Assembly (NCBI GenBank): GCA_049282265.1
Contig: JBAPTR010000089.1
Span: 1-34,484, forward strand
Length of the DNA: 34,484 bases
From: CAYUCJ01 sp049282265
GTDB taxonomy: Bacteria > Desulfobacterota > DSM-4660 > Desulfatiglandales > Desulfatiglandaceae
Direction: 5' to 3'
Shown in pieces: positions 26,040 to 34,484 of the stretch; position 1 is the first letter of the stretch; each line of letters starts with the position of its first letter. Made by a program: the position numbers and the translations under genes. The notes under the pieces were generated by a model. That model saw nothing but the letters and a program-made list of their open reading frames with translations. It did not search any database and was not told the DNA's origin.

Positions 26040-26265
26040 GGCGATCAGCACCACCCTTTGTCCTTATGCAATTGCTTGTTTTGATCATTACTATGATTTT
26101 CCCGCAATTGGCCTTATGGCTGCCGAGAAAGATGTTTTAAAACATTTCAATTGAGGCTTGAGCTTGCCCAAGTACCGGGCATTACAATGATCGTACATGA
26201 AAAAGGCAGTAATACTCTCATCTTTAGCGAACAAGAAAATCCTATCCGCCATAAAGGGTAAAAGC
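26040..26265 (+). other. Decayed coding-like stretch, unassigned
   Basis: Plus-strand frames here read like protein in short pieces (PYAIACFDHYYDFPAIGLM, then in a second frame QLRLELAQVPGITMIVHEKG) but are broken by stops and shifts. I cannot assign a family; part may come from the thiolase whose middle segment follows, though the order would be wrong. No intact gene between the IS200-type element and 26268. Confidence 0.3.
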
Positions 26266-26267
26266 CG

Positions 26268-26735
26268 CCACATACGGCCAGATCAATGAAAAGGCGGTTT
26301 GCCGCAAACCAGTTACACTTGAAATGTTTTCTGATCCGGAAAATGTAACATCCGGTCAAGCGGCAAGTCCTTTAAGGGTTGGAGATTGCTGTGCCAATGC
26401 CGACGGCAGATCCTGCGTAATCATGGCCAGTGAGGAAAAGGCAAAAGCTCTTTCCGGGAAACCGGTCTGGATACTCGGAGTTGGTTCCACATCAACCACC
26501 GTGAATCTTGCCGGCAGAGACCTTTTCAACGGTCTGACCGTTGCGATGGAAGCAGGCAGACAGGCCTATAAGGTGGCTGGAATCGGCCCCAAAGATGTGG
26601 GATGTGGCCGAGGTGCATGACTGCTTCACCATCGCTGAAATGATGGCTTACGAAAATCTCGGTTTCGCCAAACCGGGAGAGGAAAAGGAACTTATCAGGA
26701 ATAAGGAAACTTATAAGGAAGACCGAGGCAAATGA
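26268..26735 (+). pseudogene. SCP2-type thiolase fragment (internal), frameshifted
   Basis: In frame from about 26268: CRKPVTLEMFSDPENV, SPLRVGDCCANADGRS and VIMASEEKAKAL match the central part of SCP-x/acetyl-CoA acetyltransferase-like thiolases. After GPKDV one extra G at 26599-26601 shifts the frame, and DVAEVHDCFTIAEMMAYENLG continues in the next frame to a stop at 26735. The N-terminal half with the nucleophilic Cys and the C-terminal His/Cys part are both missing, so no activity is expected. It is a different thiolase subgroup from the intact gene at 24123. Confidence 0.75.
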
Positions 26736-26802
26736 ATTGCCGAACGGTCAATTGAATTGTGTATTTGAAAAGGTATAGGGTCCTGTGGGATTTGATTGTT
26801 TT

Positions 26803-26861
26803 CCGTAGGGCAGGCCCTTGTACCTGCCGTGATGAGGTCGGCATGGAGACCCACCCTACGG
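26803..26861. repeat. REP-like palindromic repeat
   Basis: Outer arms ccgtaggg (26803-26810) and ccctacgg (26854-26861) enclose an inner ggcagg/cctgcc stem (26809-26828). The GTAGGG-GGCAGG...CCTGCC...CCCTACG design is typical of dispersed palindromic elements in many bacterial genomes. It lies just beyond the stop of the 688-aa molybdoenzyme gene, where it could also act as a transcript-end hairpin. Confidence 0.6.
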
Positions 26862-26882
26862 CTACTGTATTAAAAACACGAA

Positions 26883-28949
26883 TTAGACCTTTCTAATCCG
26901 GCATGCAACATTGCTGAATTCACAATATCCTGTCACAGGGTCACGGGATTCCAGTTCGACAAGGTTATTTGCATTCAACTCGTTTTCCCATCCATGACTC
27001 AAGCTGACCACACCGGGCCTCATATCCTCGGTTACACTTGCTTTTACGGACACCTGTCCTCTTCTCGTCTCCACGATCATCTGATCGCCATCAGCAATTC
27101 CCGCGCTCTCTGCAACTTCCGGATGCAGCCAGGCAACCGGATCGGGCGCCAAAAGCCGCAACTTCGAGATATTTTTCATCTGCCAGTGCGTGTATTCCGG
27201 TATCCTGGCCCCTGTTACCAGTACCAATGGAAACTCCCTTGCAAGCTCCGGATTTCGGACAGGACTCTGGGTCGGTTCTTTATGGTTCGGTATTGGGTCA
27301 TGGCCAAAATCTGCCAGGGACTGTGAATAGAGTTCTATCTTTTTGGAAGGTGTTCTTATCTTTTTCGGCATCTCATAGCTTCTTTCACCGAACATAATGC
27401 CCTCGGGCTTATCATTCAGTTGTGCCATGGTCAGTCCGCTGGGTTCAATCATATGCGATACGACCTCTTCGTCGTTTTTCCATGGAAAGTATTCTCCATA
27501 ACCCATCTTTCTTCCAAGTTCTGAATAGATCCACCAATCAGGCTTGCTCTCACCTATGGGTTCTATTATTTTTCTGCTCAATAACGCATACGGAATACCC
27601 ATTGTAAGAGCGTAATTATATGCAAGGCCAAGCGTTTCAACCGAAGAACATACCGGAAGCACCACATCCGCGAGTCTTGCGGTCTCTGTCATGAATAGAT
27701 CTGAAACAACAAGCAGATCAAGCTTTTCAAATGCCTTTTTTAATTTCTTGGAATCAGGCCACGCGGCCACTGGATTTCCGGCACTCACCAGCATGGCTTT
27801 GACCGGATACGGTTTTTCGGAAAGGATGACGTCCGGAAGAAGCATCTGCTGTCCGTAGGGAGATGTCATACCCCAGAAGGATCGGAAGATAGGATACTCT
27901 TCCGCGCCTATGGGTTCTCCCTCTACCGGCAGCCTGAGGTCGGACAGACGCATAAACGGATTAGTACACCATCCTCCCGGCCTGTTATAATTTCCGGTTA
28001 TCGCTTGCAGGATGGCAAGGGCCCGGCTGTTCTGAAAACCGTTAATATGCTGATCAAGCGTATTGATTCCCTGCTCTATACAGGCACCGTCTGCTTTAGC
28101 ATATATCCTGCTGATCTCATATATGTCGGAAGCTGATACCCCGCATATTTCAGCAGCCTTTTCGGGTGTGTACTCTTTTACATGCTCAGCGAGTTCATTA
28201 AAACCTGTCGTATACTCCGCGACAAATTCTTTGTCATAAAGCCCTTCGCTGATTATGACATTAATCATTGCAAGCGCCAGAGCAGCATCAGTCCCAGGCC
28301 TGTTGGCAACGTGGATTCCCTTCTTCGCCAACGGTATCCGTTTCGGGTCGATTACGATTAGCTTTAGTCCTTTGTCTATCAGATCATGAATCCTTGCCGC
28401 AACAGGAGGTTCAGATCCATCAGGATTATGCCCCCAGAAAATAACACAACCGGCATTATCAATATCAGAGAGAGGATAAGATCCCAATGTAAAAAGCCTT
28501 GCCATTATCCTGACACGGAAGCAGTGCGCCTCTATGGAAAAGAAATTCGGTGTCCCGAATGCTCCCCGCCATCTCTGTGCAAATGCTGATATGAGGACGT
28601 TCTCCGCCCCGATCGATCCTACCGATAAGGCCACGGAACGAGCGCCATGTTCATCCTTTATTTTCTGCAGTTTTCCGGCAATTGTATCCAACGCATCATC
28701 CCATGTCACTCTTTGCATATTCCCTCTTTTGTCCCTCATCATCGGATGCGTTATCCGATCCCTTGAATAAACATAATCAGGAAGATGTTTACCTCTTGGA
28801 CAAATTATACCTTTGGTGGCGGCATGCTCTTTCATCCCCTCTACATTAATTAGCTTGCCATCTTTGACATGGGCGTCTATGCCGCAAACCATAAAACAAA
28901 GCATGCATACGGATTTTATTACTTTTGTTTCGTCGGATTTATTGTTCAC
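26883..28949 (-). CDS. DMSO-reductase-family molybdo/tungsto-oxidoreductase, catalytic subunit (688 aa)
   Basis: Cytoplasmic bis-MGD enzyme with an N-terminal [4Fe-4S] motif Cys15, 18, 22, 50 and no Tat signal. Cys143 (TPNFFSIEAHC) occupies the position of the metal-ligating Cys141 of acetylene hydratase. The central segments DNAGCVIFWGHNPDGSEPP and IDPKRIPLAKKG and the C-terminal molydopterin-binding domain are all present. Start GTG 28949 is preferred: GGAGG lies 8 bases upstream, and the in-frame ATG at 29009 lacks a ribosome site. It is the last gene of a minus-strand set with a PaaK-type ligase directly upstream. The residue after the second cluster Cys is Phe, not the catalytic Asp13 of acetylene hydratase, so hydratase activity is unlikely. 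Substrate unknown. Confidence 0.87.
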   Translation of the reverse strand: MNNKSDETKVIKSVCMLCFMVCGIDAHVKDGKLINVEGMKEHAATKGIICPRGKHLPDYVYSRDRITHPMMRDKRGNMQRVTWDDALDTIAGKLQKIKDEHGARSVALSVGSIGAENVLISAFAQRWRGAFGTPNFFSIEAHCFRVRIMARLFTLGSYPLSDIDNAGCVIFWGHNPDGSEPPVAARIHDLIDKGLKLIVIDPKRIPLAKKGIHVANRPGTDAALALAMINVIISEGLYDKEFVAEYTTGFNELAEHVKEYTPEKAAEICGVSASDIYEISRIYAKADGACIEQGINTLDQHINGFQNSRALAILQAITGNYNRPGGWCTNPFMRLSDLRLPVEGEPIGAEEYPIFRSFWGMTSPYGQQMLLPDVILSEKPYPVKAMLVSAGNPVAAWPDSKKLKKAFEKLDLLVVSDLFMTETARLADVVLPVCSSVETLGLAYNYALTMGIPYALLSRKIIEPIGESKPDWWIYSELGRKMGYGEYFPWKNDEEVVSHMIEPSGLTMAQLNDKPEGIMFGERSYEMPKKIRTPSKKIELYSQSLADFGHDPIPNHKEPTQSPVRNPELAREFPLVLVTGARIPEYTHWQMKNISKLRLLAPDPVAWLHPEVAESAGIADGDQMIVETRRGQVSVKASVTEDMRPGVVSLSHGWENELNANNLVELESRDPVTGYCEFSNVACRIRKV

Positions 28950-29173
28950 ATTATTTACCTCCAATTTTTTGATCTTAAGGTTAATGAACTTGTAAAAAGC
29001 AAAACCCATTTAACGATTTGAAATAATTATAAATATCTGGTCTTTTCGCTTGCCTTTTGCTTTACATTTTGGTATAAGCTACCGAGAGAACCCACCAGCC
29101 GTAATATATTTTCGAATAGATGTGTCCAGCAGGCTGTCGGATTTCTTAACTCCTTTGACAAAACGGAAAAGAA

Positions 29174-30472
29174 TCAATCTTCATGATCCCTGTTATCAAA
29201 GACTCTTTTGCTTTTGCCTTCCGATCGGGGAAGACTTGCATAATCCACAATCTCCACATTGCAGCTTACCAAAATCTGCTTCTTGATCTCTTCACTAATC
29301 TTTTTTGCCAATGTTTTATCCTGACTGTTATCCACAGCCTGATCCCGCTCCACCCTGAGAAGCATGTAATCCCTGCCGTCTTCCCTTCGGTCCAGAATAA
29401 TCTGGTACTCGCTCCCGATCCCACTGATACCGGAGAGGACATGATCGATCTGTCCTGGATAAATGTTTGTAGCCCTGAAGATGATCATATCGTCGGATCG
29501 TCCCAGGAGGCGATCGTGTCGGGGTAACAGGGATCCACACGGGCACTCCCCTGAAATCAAACGGGTCAGGTCCCTGGTTCGATACCGGATCAGGGGAACA
29601 GCCTCTTTCCTCAGAGTCGTTACGACCATCTCACCGATCTCACCTTCAGAAACGGGCTTCAGGGTTTCCGGGTCAAGAATCTCCAGGATAAAGTAATCGG
29701 CCCAGTAGTGAATGCCCGTGTGACAGACACATTCCAGTCCCGTCCCCGGCCCGTATAGTTCAGTCATACCTGTAAGGTCGAACAGATACTCGATGCCCAG
29801 GAGTTCGCGAATCCTCGCCCTCATAGCATCACTTGACCGCTCGGAACCAATGGTCATTATCTTGAGATTGATCTTGTCCCTGATCCCCCGGCGGCTGACC
29901 TCTTCAGCCATAAGAAGCCCCATGGAGGCGGTACACATCAGGACGGTCGTCTGAAAATCAATGAGGAACTGGCACTGCATGTCCAGGTTTCCCGGTCCGA
30001 TGGGAATTGCCATGGCGCCCAGCCGTTCACAACCGAGTTGAAGACCCGCCCCGGCAGTCCACACACCGTACCCGGAGGATATCTGAACCCGATCCCCGGG
30101 AGTAACTTGTGCCATCTCATAGAGGCGCGCCATCATATCCGACCAGTCATCAATATCTTTTCGGGTATAGCAGAGCACCTTTCGTTTTCCTGTGGTACCG
30201 GACGATGCGTGGATGCGGACGACCCTCTCAAATGGCACTGAAAGGAGGGGAAAAGGGTATCCCTCCTGCAGGTCCGTACCGCTCGTAAAGGGAAGCTTTC
30301 CAAGGTCCCCGAGTGATCGAATACCATCGGGTCCGATCCCGGCATCATCCAGCCTTTTTCTATAAATTTCAGACCTGTGATAAGCATGATTCACAGTCCA
30401 CTGAAGACCTTTGAACTGAAATTCCATCAACTCGTCAAGTGTGTTCATCCTGGGCATAAAACTTGTATCCAT
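29174..30472 (-). CDS. Phenylacetate-CoA ligase family protein (PaaK-like), copy 2
   Basis: A 432-aa AMP-forming aryl acid:CoA ligase with SSGTTGKRK (90-98), MTELYGPGTG, RYRTRDLTRLISGECPCG and C-terminal KRVFDNRD. It is a close paralog of the ligase at 14829-16142; long blocks such as RIHASSGTTGKRKVLCY are identical. ATG 30472 is chosen because AGGGAGA lies about 10 bases upstream; a TTG 6 bases earlier is less likely. It stands between two bis-MGD oxidoreductase genes, suggesting that it makes the CoA ester that one of them oxidises. The 224 bases to the downstream oxidoreductase gene hold nothing recognisable. Confidence 0.88.
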   Translation of the reverse strand: MDTSFMPRMNTLDELMEFQFKGLQWTVNHAYHRSEIYRKRLDDAGIGPDGIRSLGDLGKLPFTSGTDLQEGYPFPLLSVPFERVVRIHASSGTTGKRKVLCYTRKDIDDWSDMMARLYEMAQVTPGDRVQISSGYGVWTAGAGLQLGCERLGAMAIPIGPGNLDMQCQFLIDFQTTVLMCTASMGLLMAEEVSRRGIRDKINLKIMTIGSERSSDAMRARIRELLGIEYLFDLTGMTELYGPGTGLECVCHTGIHYWADYFILEILDPETLKPVSEGEIGEMVVTTLRKEAVPLIRYRTRDLTRLISGECPCGSLLPRHDRLLGRSDDMIIFRATNIYPGQIDHVLSGISGIGSEYQIILDRREDGRDYMLLRVERDQAVDNSQDKTLAKKISEEIKKQILVSCNVEIVDYASLPRSEGKSKRVFDNRDHED

Positions 30473-30552
30473 TCGCAATATCTCCCTAATTTTTGATAAG
30501 AACTCCCTTTTTTGGCGTTTGAGAATAGAATTTGAATCTATGTTAATTCAAT

Positions 30553-30812
30553 TTATTCAACCTTGAATACCATGGCTGCCCTTGTATCCCCGGCGGCACA
30601 GCCAGCCCAAAGCCCATAGCCGCCGCCAAGGATAACCAGCTCTTCCAGAAGCTCTGCAATAAGCCGTCCTGCTGTAGGAGCCTGGGGGTGCCCGTACACC
30701 AGGGAACTGCCGTAATTGTTCATCTTCATCACATCGATTCCCATTTTTTTGCCATATTAATGTCGTTGACGATAAAGGGGTTGTGGGTCTTGATCGCCTT
30801 CATATCCTCTAT
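30553..30812 (-). pseudogene. 3' relic of a thiolase gene, frameshifted
   Basis: From about 30812 the frame reads IEDMKAIKTHNPFIVND and stops after MAKKWESM; in the next frame MGIDVMKMNNYGSSLVYGH, PQAPTAGR and LWAGCAAGDT run to a stop at 30553. These are the last 90 or so residues of a paralog of the intact thiolase at 24123 (DMKAIKTHNPFVVND; YGHPQAPTAGR; WAGCAAGDT). A run of seven As (30744-30750 on the plus strand as Ts) is one base short of restoring the frame. The rest of the gene is absent upstream, where stops appear at once. Confidence 0.8.
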
Positions 30813-30854
30813 ATATCAACCCGTTTAGGGCATCCACGATCTTAATAAACTGTG

Positions 30855-33032
30855 TTATGCCTTTTCCACTCGACACATAAGAGCTGTGTGTGGCCAACCA
30901 CCTATTTCCGGATTGCAGTATTCATGATCATCAGGACAAAGGATATTGGCATTAGACTCAAAGACTCCAAAAAGTTCCGGGAGTTTCTGGTCTCGCTCAG
31001 GGAACCACCAACCATGCTGCAAATCCACCATTTGCGGGTGTATGGCATCGGAGATTCTGACCCGCTGGCGGATAGTGCCCTGTGGGGTTGAAATAAGCGC
31101 CAGATCACCTTTTTCCAAGCCCAGCTTTTGGGCGGTTTTTGTATGAAGTGTAACCAAAGGCTCGGGATTTTTTTCCCGTGCCTTCTCAATCTGTCGCTGT
31201 TCAGAGTGGTACATGGGCATGAAACGACTACCGGTTATAAGAATCAAAGGATATTCCTCAACAAGATCAGGACTTCCCTTCGGACTCAGCTTGGGCTCAC
31301 GATAAACAGGTAGTGGCTCCAGATCAAGATCTTTAAAAATAGAGGAATATATTTCCACTTTACCCGAAGGGGTTCCGAATCCAAACTTCTTATATCGGCG
31401 GTATTCCCTTTTTCCGAAGAAACCATACTGCTCTATGAGCTTTTCAAATGTAAAACCAACGGGCTCCAGACAGTGGTCATAGACCTCTTCTATTGTCTCC
31501 CAGGGCCAATGCTCGGCCTGTCCAAGTCTTGTCCCCAGCCCGCGGTAAAACTGATAGCTGTTTCGCCGCTCATAGAGAGGTTCTATGCCTGCAGGACAAG
31601 CCATGCAAAAATCATCCGTAATCCAGAGTTCAGGTTGCTCCACCGTTGAGGACGCCGGAAAAACATAATCCGCCAATGCAGCGGAGGGTGTGAGGTAATA
31701 GTCCATAACAACGTAGAGCTGGAGTGCTTTCAAGGCTTCAAAAACCCGCATCGTATTGGGTAAAGCAAGCAACGGATTGTTTGCGAGTGTAATGATAGCT
31801 GTTACAGGATAGGGTTTTCCGGTAAGTACGGCATTAAAGACTTCCCTGGAATGTGCCATGGATGAGGTCATAGCCTCAGGAACACCGACATAACCTGACG
31901 GTAGCTTTTTATTCGATTCAAAATATTTCTCCCAGCCCGGGAAGCCAAAAAAAGGATATTTATCAATCCCTATCTGCTTGGCCCTCTGCGTTGCAGATAA
32001 TGGGTTGTTAAACTCCAGATAGGCCCCATCCAGGACTTGACCGACTTTTCCTGCTCTGCTAAAAATTTCACCGCCCTGAATCTCCATGTTACCGGTTATG
32101 GCACGTAATATCGCGCGTGCCCTGGCAGACTGGGTGGCATTTATTCCCTGCTTGTCGAGCCCATAACCCCATGGAATAACCGCTGGATGTGTGCTTGCAT
32201 ACATCTTTGCAGACGCTGTAATCAGCTCAGGTGAAATCATTGTAATTTCTGCTGCCCTTTTCGGGGTATAGGATTCTACAGCGGTTTTGAGTTCTTCAAA
32301 TCCTACAGTCCAGCTTTCAACAAAGTTATGATCAAAAAGCCCTTCTTCAATGATCAATCGTATCCAGCAGAGCATTAACGCCACATCAGTACCCGGCCTG
32401 ATCTGGAGCCAGAGGTCGGCCATTTCAGCCTCTTTTGTCTTGCGCGGATCGACTACAATCACTTTTGACCCACTTTTCTTTGCCTCTTTAAGCTCGAGAT
32501 AGCGTCCTGTGGGTTCAGAGTTGTATGGTGAAGCGCCCCAGATTACGACGCATTTTGCGTTTTCAATGTCGCTGTGGACCATACCTCCATAAGTCGCATA
32601 TTCAGTAGCATAGCTTGGGCACATGCAAATGAGGTTTGCACCGCTCATATTCGGCGAACCAAAGAGGTTATAAAAACGGCGAGCATCCCAATGATAGGTC
32701 CGTCCGGTGCCGTGGGTGAAGGACAGAGTTTCAGCGCCGTACTTGTCCCTTAGTTCCGATAGGTTGTCTGCCACCTCATCCAGGGCCTGATCCCAGCTTA
32801 TCTGCTGCCAGCTGCCTTGGCCTCTTTCCCCGGTTCGTTTCAATGGATAATTGAGTCGTTGAGGATGGTAAACATGATCAGGCATCAAGCGACCTCGTTC
32901 GCAAATTACCCCTCGATTTACAGGATGTTTTGGATCACCGGTTACCTTGATTACCTTGTTGTTTTTTAAATGCAGCAGGGTACCGCATCTCGGATGGCAC
33001 AGGCCACAATAACTTCTTCGTATATCATCCAT
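30855..33032 (-). CDS. DMSO-reductase-family molybdo/tungsto-oxidoreductase, catalytic subunit (725 aa)
   Basis: Cytoplasmic bis-MGD enzyme of the group that contains acetylene hydratase. The [4Fe-4S] motif is Cys9, 12, 16, 44; Cys136 (SPNMSGANLIC) fits the metal ligand; further similarity runs through AEMADLWLQIRPGTDVALML and LTPSAALADYVFPASS. The residue after Cys12 is His, where acetylene hydratase has its essential Asp13, so a redox or different role is more likely. No signal peptide. GGGGGT precedes ATG 33032. The next gene upstream, cut by the window edge, is a paralog and ends 74 bases away. A thiolase relic and a PaaK-type gene follow downstream. Confidence 0.87.
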   Translation of the reverse strand: MDDIRRSYCGLCHPRCGTLLHLKNNKVIKVTGDPKHPVNRGVICERGRLMPDHVYHPQRLNYPLKRTGERGQGSWQQISWDQALDEVADNLSELRDKYGAETLSFTHGTGRTYHWDARRFYNLFGSPNMSGANLICMCPSYATEYATYGGMVHSDIENAKCVVIWGASPYNSEPTGRYLELKEAKKSGSKVIVVDPRKTKEAEMADLWLQIRPGTDVALMLCWIRLIIEEGLFDHNFVESWTVGFEELKTAVESYTPKRAAEITMISPELITASAKMYASTHPAVIPWGYGLDKQGINATQSARARAILRAITGNMEIQGGEIFSRAGKVGQVLDGAYLEFNNPLSATQRAKQIGIDKYPFFGFPGWEKYFESNKKLPSGYVGVPEAMTSSMAHSREVFNAVLTGKPYPVTAIITLANNPLLALPNTMRVFEALKALQLYVVMDYYLTPSAALADYVFPASSTVEQPELWITDDFCMACPAGIEPLYERRNSYQFYRGLGTRLGQAEHWPWETIEEVYDHCLEPVGFTFEKLIEQYGFFGKREYRRYKKFGFGTPSGKVEIYSSIFKDLDLEPLPVYREPKLSPKGSPDLVEEYPLILITGSRFMPMYHSEQRQIEKAREKNPEPLVTLHTKTAQKLGLEKGDLALISTPQGTIRQRVRISDAIHPQMVDLQHGWWFPERDQKLPELFGVFESNANILCPDDHEYCNPEIGGWPHTALMCRVEKA

Positions 33033-33106
33033 TGTGATTACCCCCGGTCATAACAAAGGATTGGCTCTGACAATTATTTTATAGGATTAACCGGGGCTCT
33101 TTCGTG

Positions 33107-34484
33107 TCATGCCTTATATACCTTGCAGAGCAAGGCGCGATTGCACCAGCTTCCAATCATTGGATCGGCCATATCGGGATCATCGATAGTCAGCACGTTG
33201 GTATTGGATTCAAAGGCACCGAAAAGAGATGGGTATGCATCGGGTTTTTCCGGGAACCACCAACTCGATTCCGCATCAACCAAACCCGGAGGGATACTTT
33301 CCGTGACCAGTGCTTTTTGTTTAATCCGCCCTCTTTCTGTTTCAATATAGACCCAGTCACCTGAAACAACGCCCACCGATTGTGCGGTCTCGGGATGAAT
33401 GTGAAGCAGTGGATCGGGATGTTTTTCACGATGCCCAATGCCAAGTTGCCGATGTTCCGAATGGAACATGGGCATGAATTTACTGCCCGCGCTCAGAATC
33501 AAGGGATATTCTTTGAAGACTTCCGGTGTTCTGATCGGACTTTCCGGAGGCTCTTCATAAAAAGGCAATGGGTCATAACCCAGTTCGTCAAACACGGTGG
33601 AGTAGAGTTCAACTTTCCCGGTGGGTGTGGCAAAACCATGTTTTTCATATCGTCGGTATTCTTTCTCAGGAATAAGACATCCTCTTTCTATGAACTCTTC
33701 ATAGCTTATGCCCAATGGTGAGATACGGTATCTGTGCACTTCCTCAAGATCTTCCCAGGGCCAGTGCTCTTCCTGACTCAGCCTTATTCCCAGTCCACGC
33801 CAGATCTGGTAGTCTTCTCTTCGTTCACCGATTGGTGGAATAGCCCTCTCACCACCCCACACCACCCTTGATGAATCCTCAAAGGTGCTGCATAGCGGTC
33901 TTTCAAGCCAGCTTGCGGCAGGCAATACATAATCAGCCAATTGGGCCGTAGGTGTCATCCAGTATTCGAGAATCACATGGATATCAAGGTTTGGATGGGT
34001 TAAAGCCTCGTGAACAAGTCTTGTATTTGGCGCCCATGCCATGGGATTACTCACCCATGTAATCATTGATTTAATCGGGTAGGGTTTACCGGTCAGGATC
34101 TGTCTCAGGGCCAGTGGCGTAGATACCAGCATCCGGTGGATCACCGGCTCAGGGACGTTATAGACCCTTTGGTAATGAGACTCAAGGATCTCCCACGCGG
34201 GCCATGACATCACCCTGAATCTGTCTGAACCGATCTGTTTTTTTCTCTGTTCCACGGGGAGCATTTCCGTTAATTCAAGGGCTGAATCACAGATAAACCT
34301 TCCCCCGTTCATCTCCAGGACGGGGCTACTGACCGGATTTCCACCCGGGACATCCATATTACCGGTTATGGCCCTCAGGATGACCCTCACCTGCTCCACA
34401 CGCCCCGAGTTAAAACCAAGCTGGTCACTGGCTACGCCTCTCTCAATACAGGCGGGTTTGGTTTCGGCATACATCCGTGCAGAC
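33107..34484 (-). CDS. DMSO-reductase-family molybdo/tungsto-oxidoreductase, C-terminal part, cut by right edge
   Basis: About 459 residues of a third bis-MGD catalytic subunit; the frame is open through base 34484, so the N-terminal Fe-S region lies outside. MTPTAQLADYVLPAASWLERP and ATPTGKVELYSTVFDELGYDPLP are close to the matching parts of acetylene hydratase, and the C-terminal pterin-binding domain (EYPLILSAGSKFMPMFHSE) is close to the 725-aa neighbour. Gene duplication within the cluster is likely. Metal ligand and cluster residues cannot be checked. Confidence 0.85.
   Translation of the reverse strand, partial: SARMYAETKPACIERGVASDQLGFNSGRVEQVRVILRAITGNMDVPGGNPVSSPVLEMNGGRFICDSALELTEMLPVEQRKKQIGSDRFRVMSWPAWEILESHYQRVYNVPEPVIHRMLVSTPLALRQILTGKPYPIKSMITWVSNPMAWAPNTRLVHEALTHPNLDIHVILEYWMTPTAQLADYVLPAASWLERPLCSTFEDSSRVVWGGERAIPPIGERREDYQIWRGLGIRLSQEEHWPWEDLEEVHRYRISPLGISYEEFIERGCLIPEKEYRRYEKHGFATPTGKVELYSTVFDELGYDPLPFYEEPPESPIRTPEVFKEYPLILSAGSKFMPMFHSEHRQLGIGHREKHPDPLLHIHPETAQSVGVVSGDWVYIETERGRIKQKALVTESIPPGLVDAESSWWFPEKPDAYPSLFGAFESNTNVLTIDDPDMADPMIGSWCNRALLCKVYKA

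Noticed and set aside
23226..26260. A 15-base string (atccgccataaaggg) shared between the IS256 relic and position 26246
   Set aside because: One exact 15-mer match in a 34-kb window is plausible by chance, and the flanks do not match.
26883..29009. Start of the 688-aa molybdoenzyme at ATG 29009
   Set aside because: There is no ribosome site before it, whereas GGAGG lies 8 bases before GTG 28949, just ahead of the Fe-S motif.
30855..33032. Acetylene hydratase
   Set aside because: Overall similarity and the Cys ligand are present, but the essential Asp after the second cluster cysteine is His here and Phe in the 688-aa protein.

Overview
The window reads as part of an accessory catabolic island of an anaerobic, probably sulfate-reducing, bacterium of the Desulfobacterota type. 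This is inferred from gene content: an 8Fe electron-transfer flavoprotein, CoA-thioester chemistry throughout, a two-subunit B12 acyl-CoA mutase, molybdenum hydroxylase subunits, several bis-MGD molybdo/tungsto-enzymes, and no oxygenases. G+C looks moderate by eye. No rRNA, tRNA or CRISPR array was seen.

Layout. (1) Positions 1-425: the 5' part of a DDE-type transposase running off the left edge, with a perfect inverted repeat over its start. (2) Positions 426-22957, all on the minus strand: a long operon-like run of fourteen genes. In transcription order it encodes a CaiB-type CoA-transferase, EtfB, ferredoxin-fused EtfA, acyl-CoA dehydrogenase, the B12 subunit and large subunit of an acyl-CoA mutase, a PaaK-type CoA ligase, the FAD, 2Fe-2S and Mo subunits of a xanthine-dehydrogenase-family enzyme, an AMP-forming acyl-CoA ligase, HyuA- and HyuB-type proteins, a 3-hydroxyacyl-CoA dehydrogenase/enoyl-CoA hydratase fusion, and a multidomain old-yellow-enzyme reductase. 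A good sigma70-like promoter with an adjacent palindrome precedes the CoA-transferase gene. (3) Positions 23100-26880: an insertion-sequence graveyard with an IS256-type transposase relic, two related IS200/IS605-type elements, one intact plus-strand thiolase gene, a broken thiolase fragment and a REP-like palindrome. (4) Positions 26883-34484, minus strand: a second set with three DMSO-reductase-family catalytic subunits (one cut by the right edge), a second PaaK-type ligase and the 3' relic of another thiolase.

How the genes could work together (inference). A carboxylic acid is activated by CoA transfer or by one of three CoA ligases, dehydrogenated with electrons passed to the 8Fe ETF, rearranged by a B12 mutase that keeps the carboxylate-recognising Tyr/Arg pair of methylmalonyl-CoA mutase, and taken through beta-oxidation by the fusion enzyme and the thiolase. 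The Mo hydroxylase-type trio, the HyuAB pair (a possible ATP-dependent carboxylase or hydrolase) and the OYE reductase suggest a cyclic, branched or ketone-bearing substrate. The substrate cannot be read from the sequence. Several enzymes carry substitutions at canonical catalytic positions (acyl-CoA dehydrogenase, hydroxyacyl-CoA dehydrogenase domain, OYE domain), which suggests a specialised pathway rather than ordinary fatty-acid oxidation.
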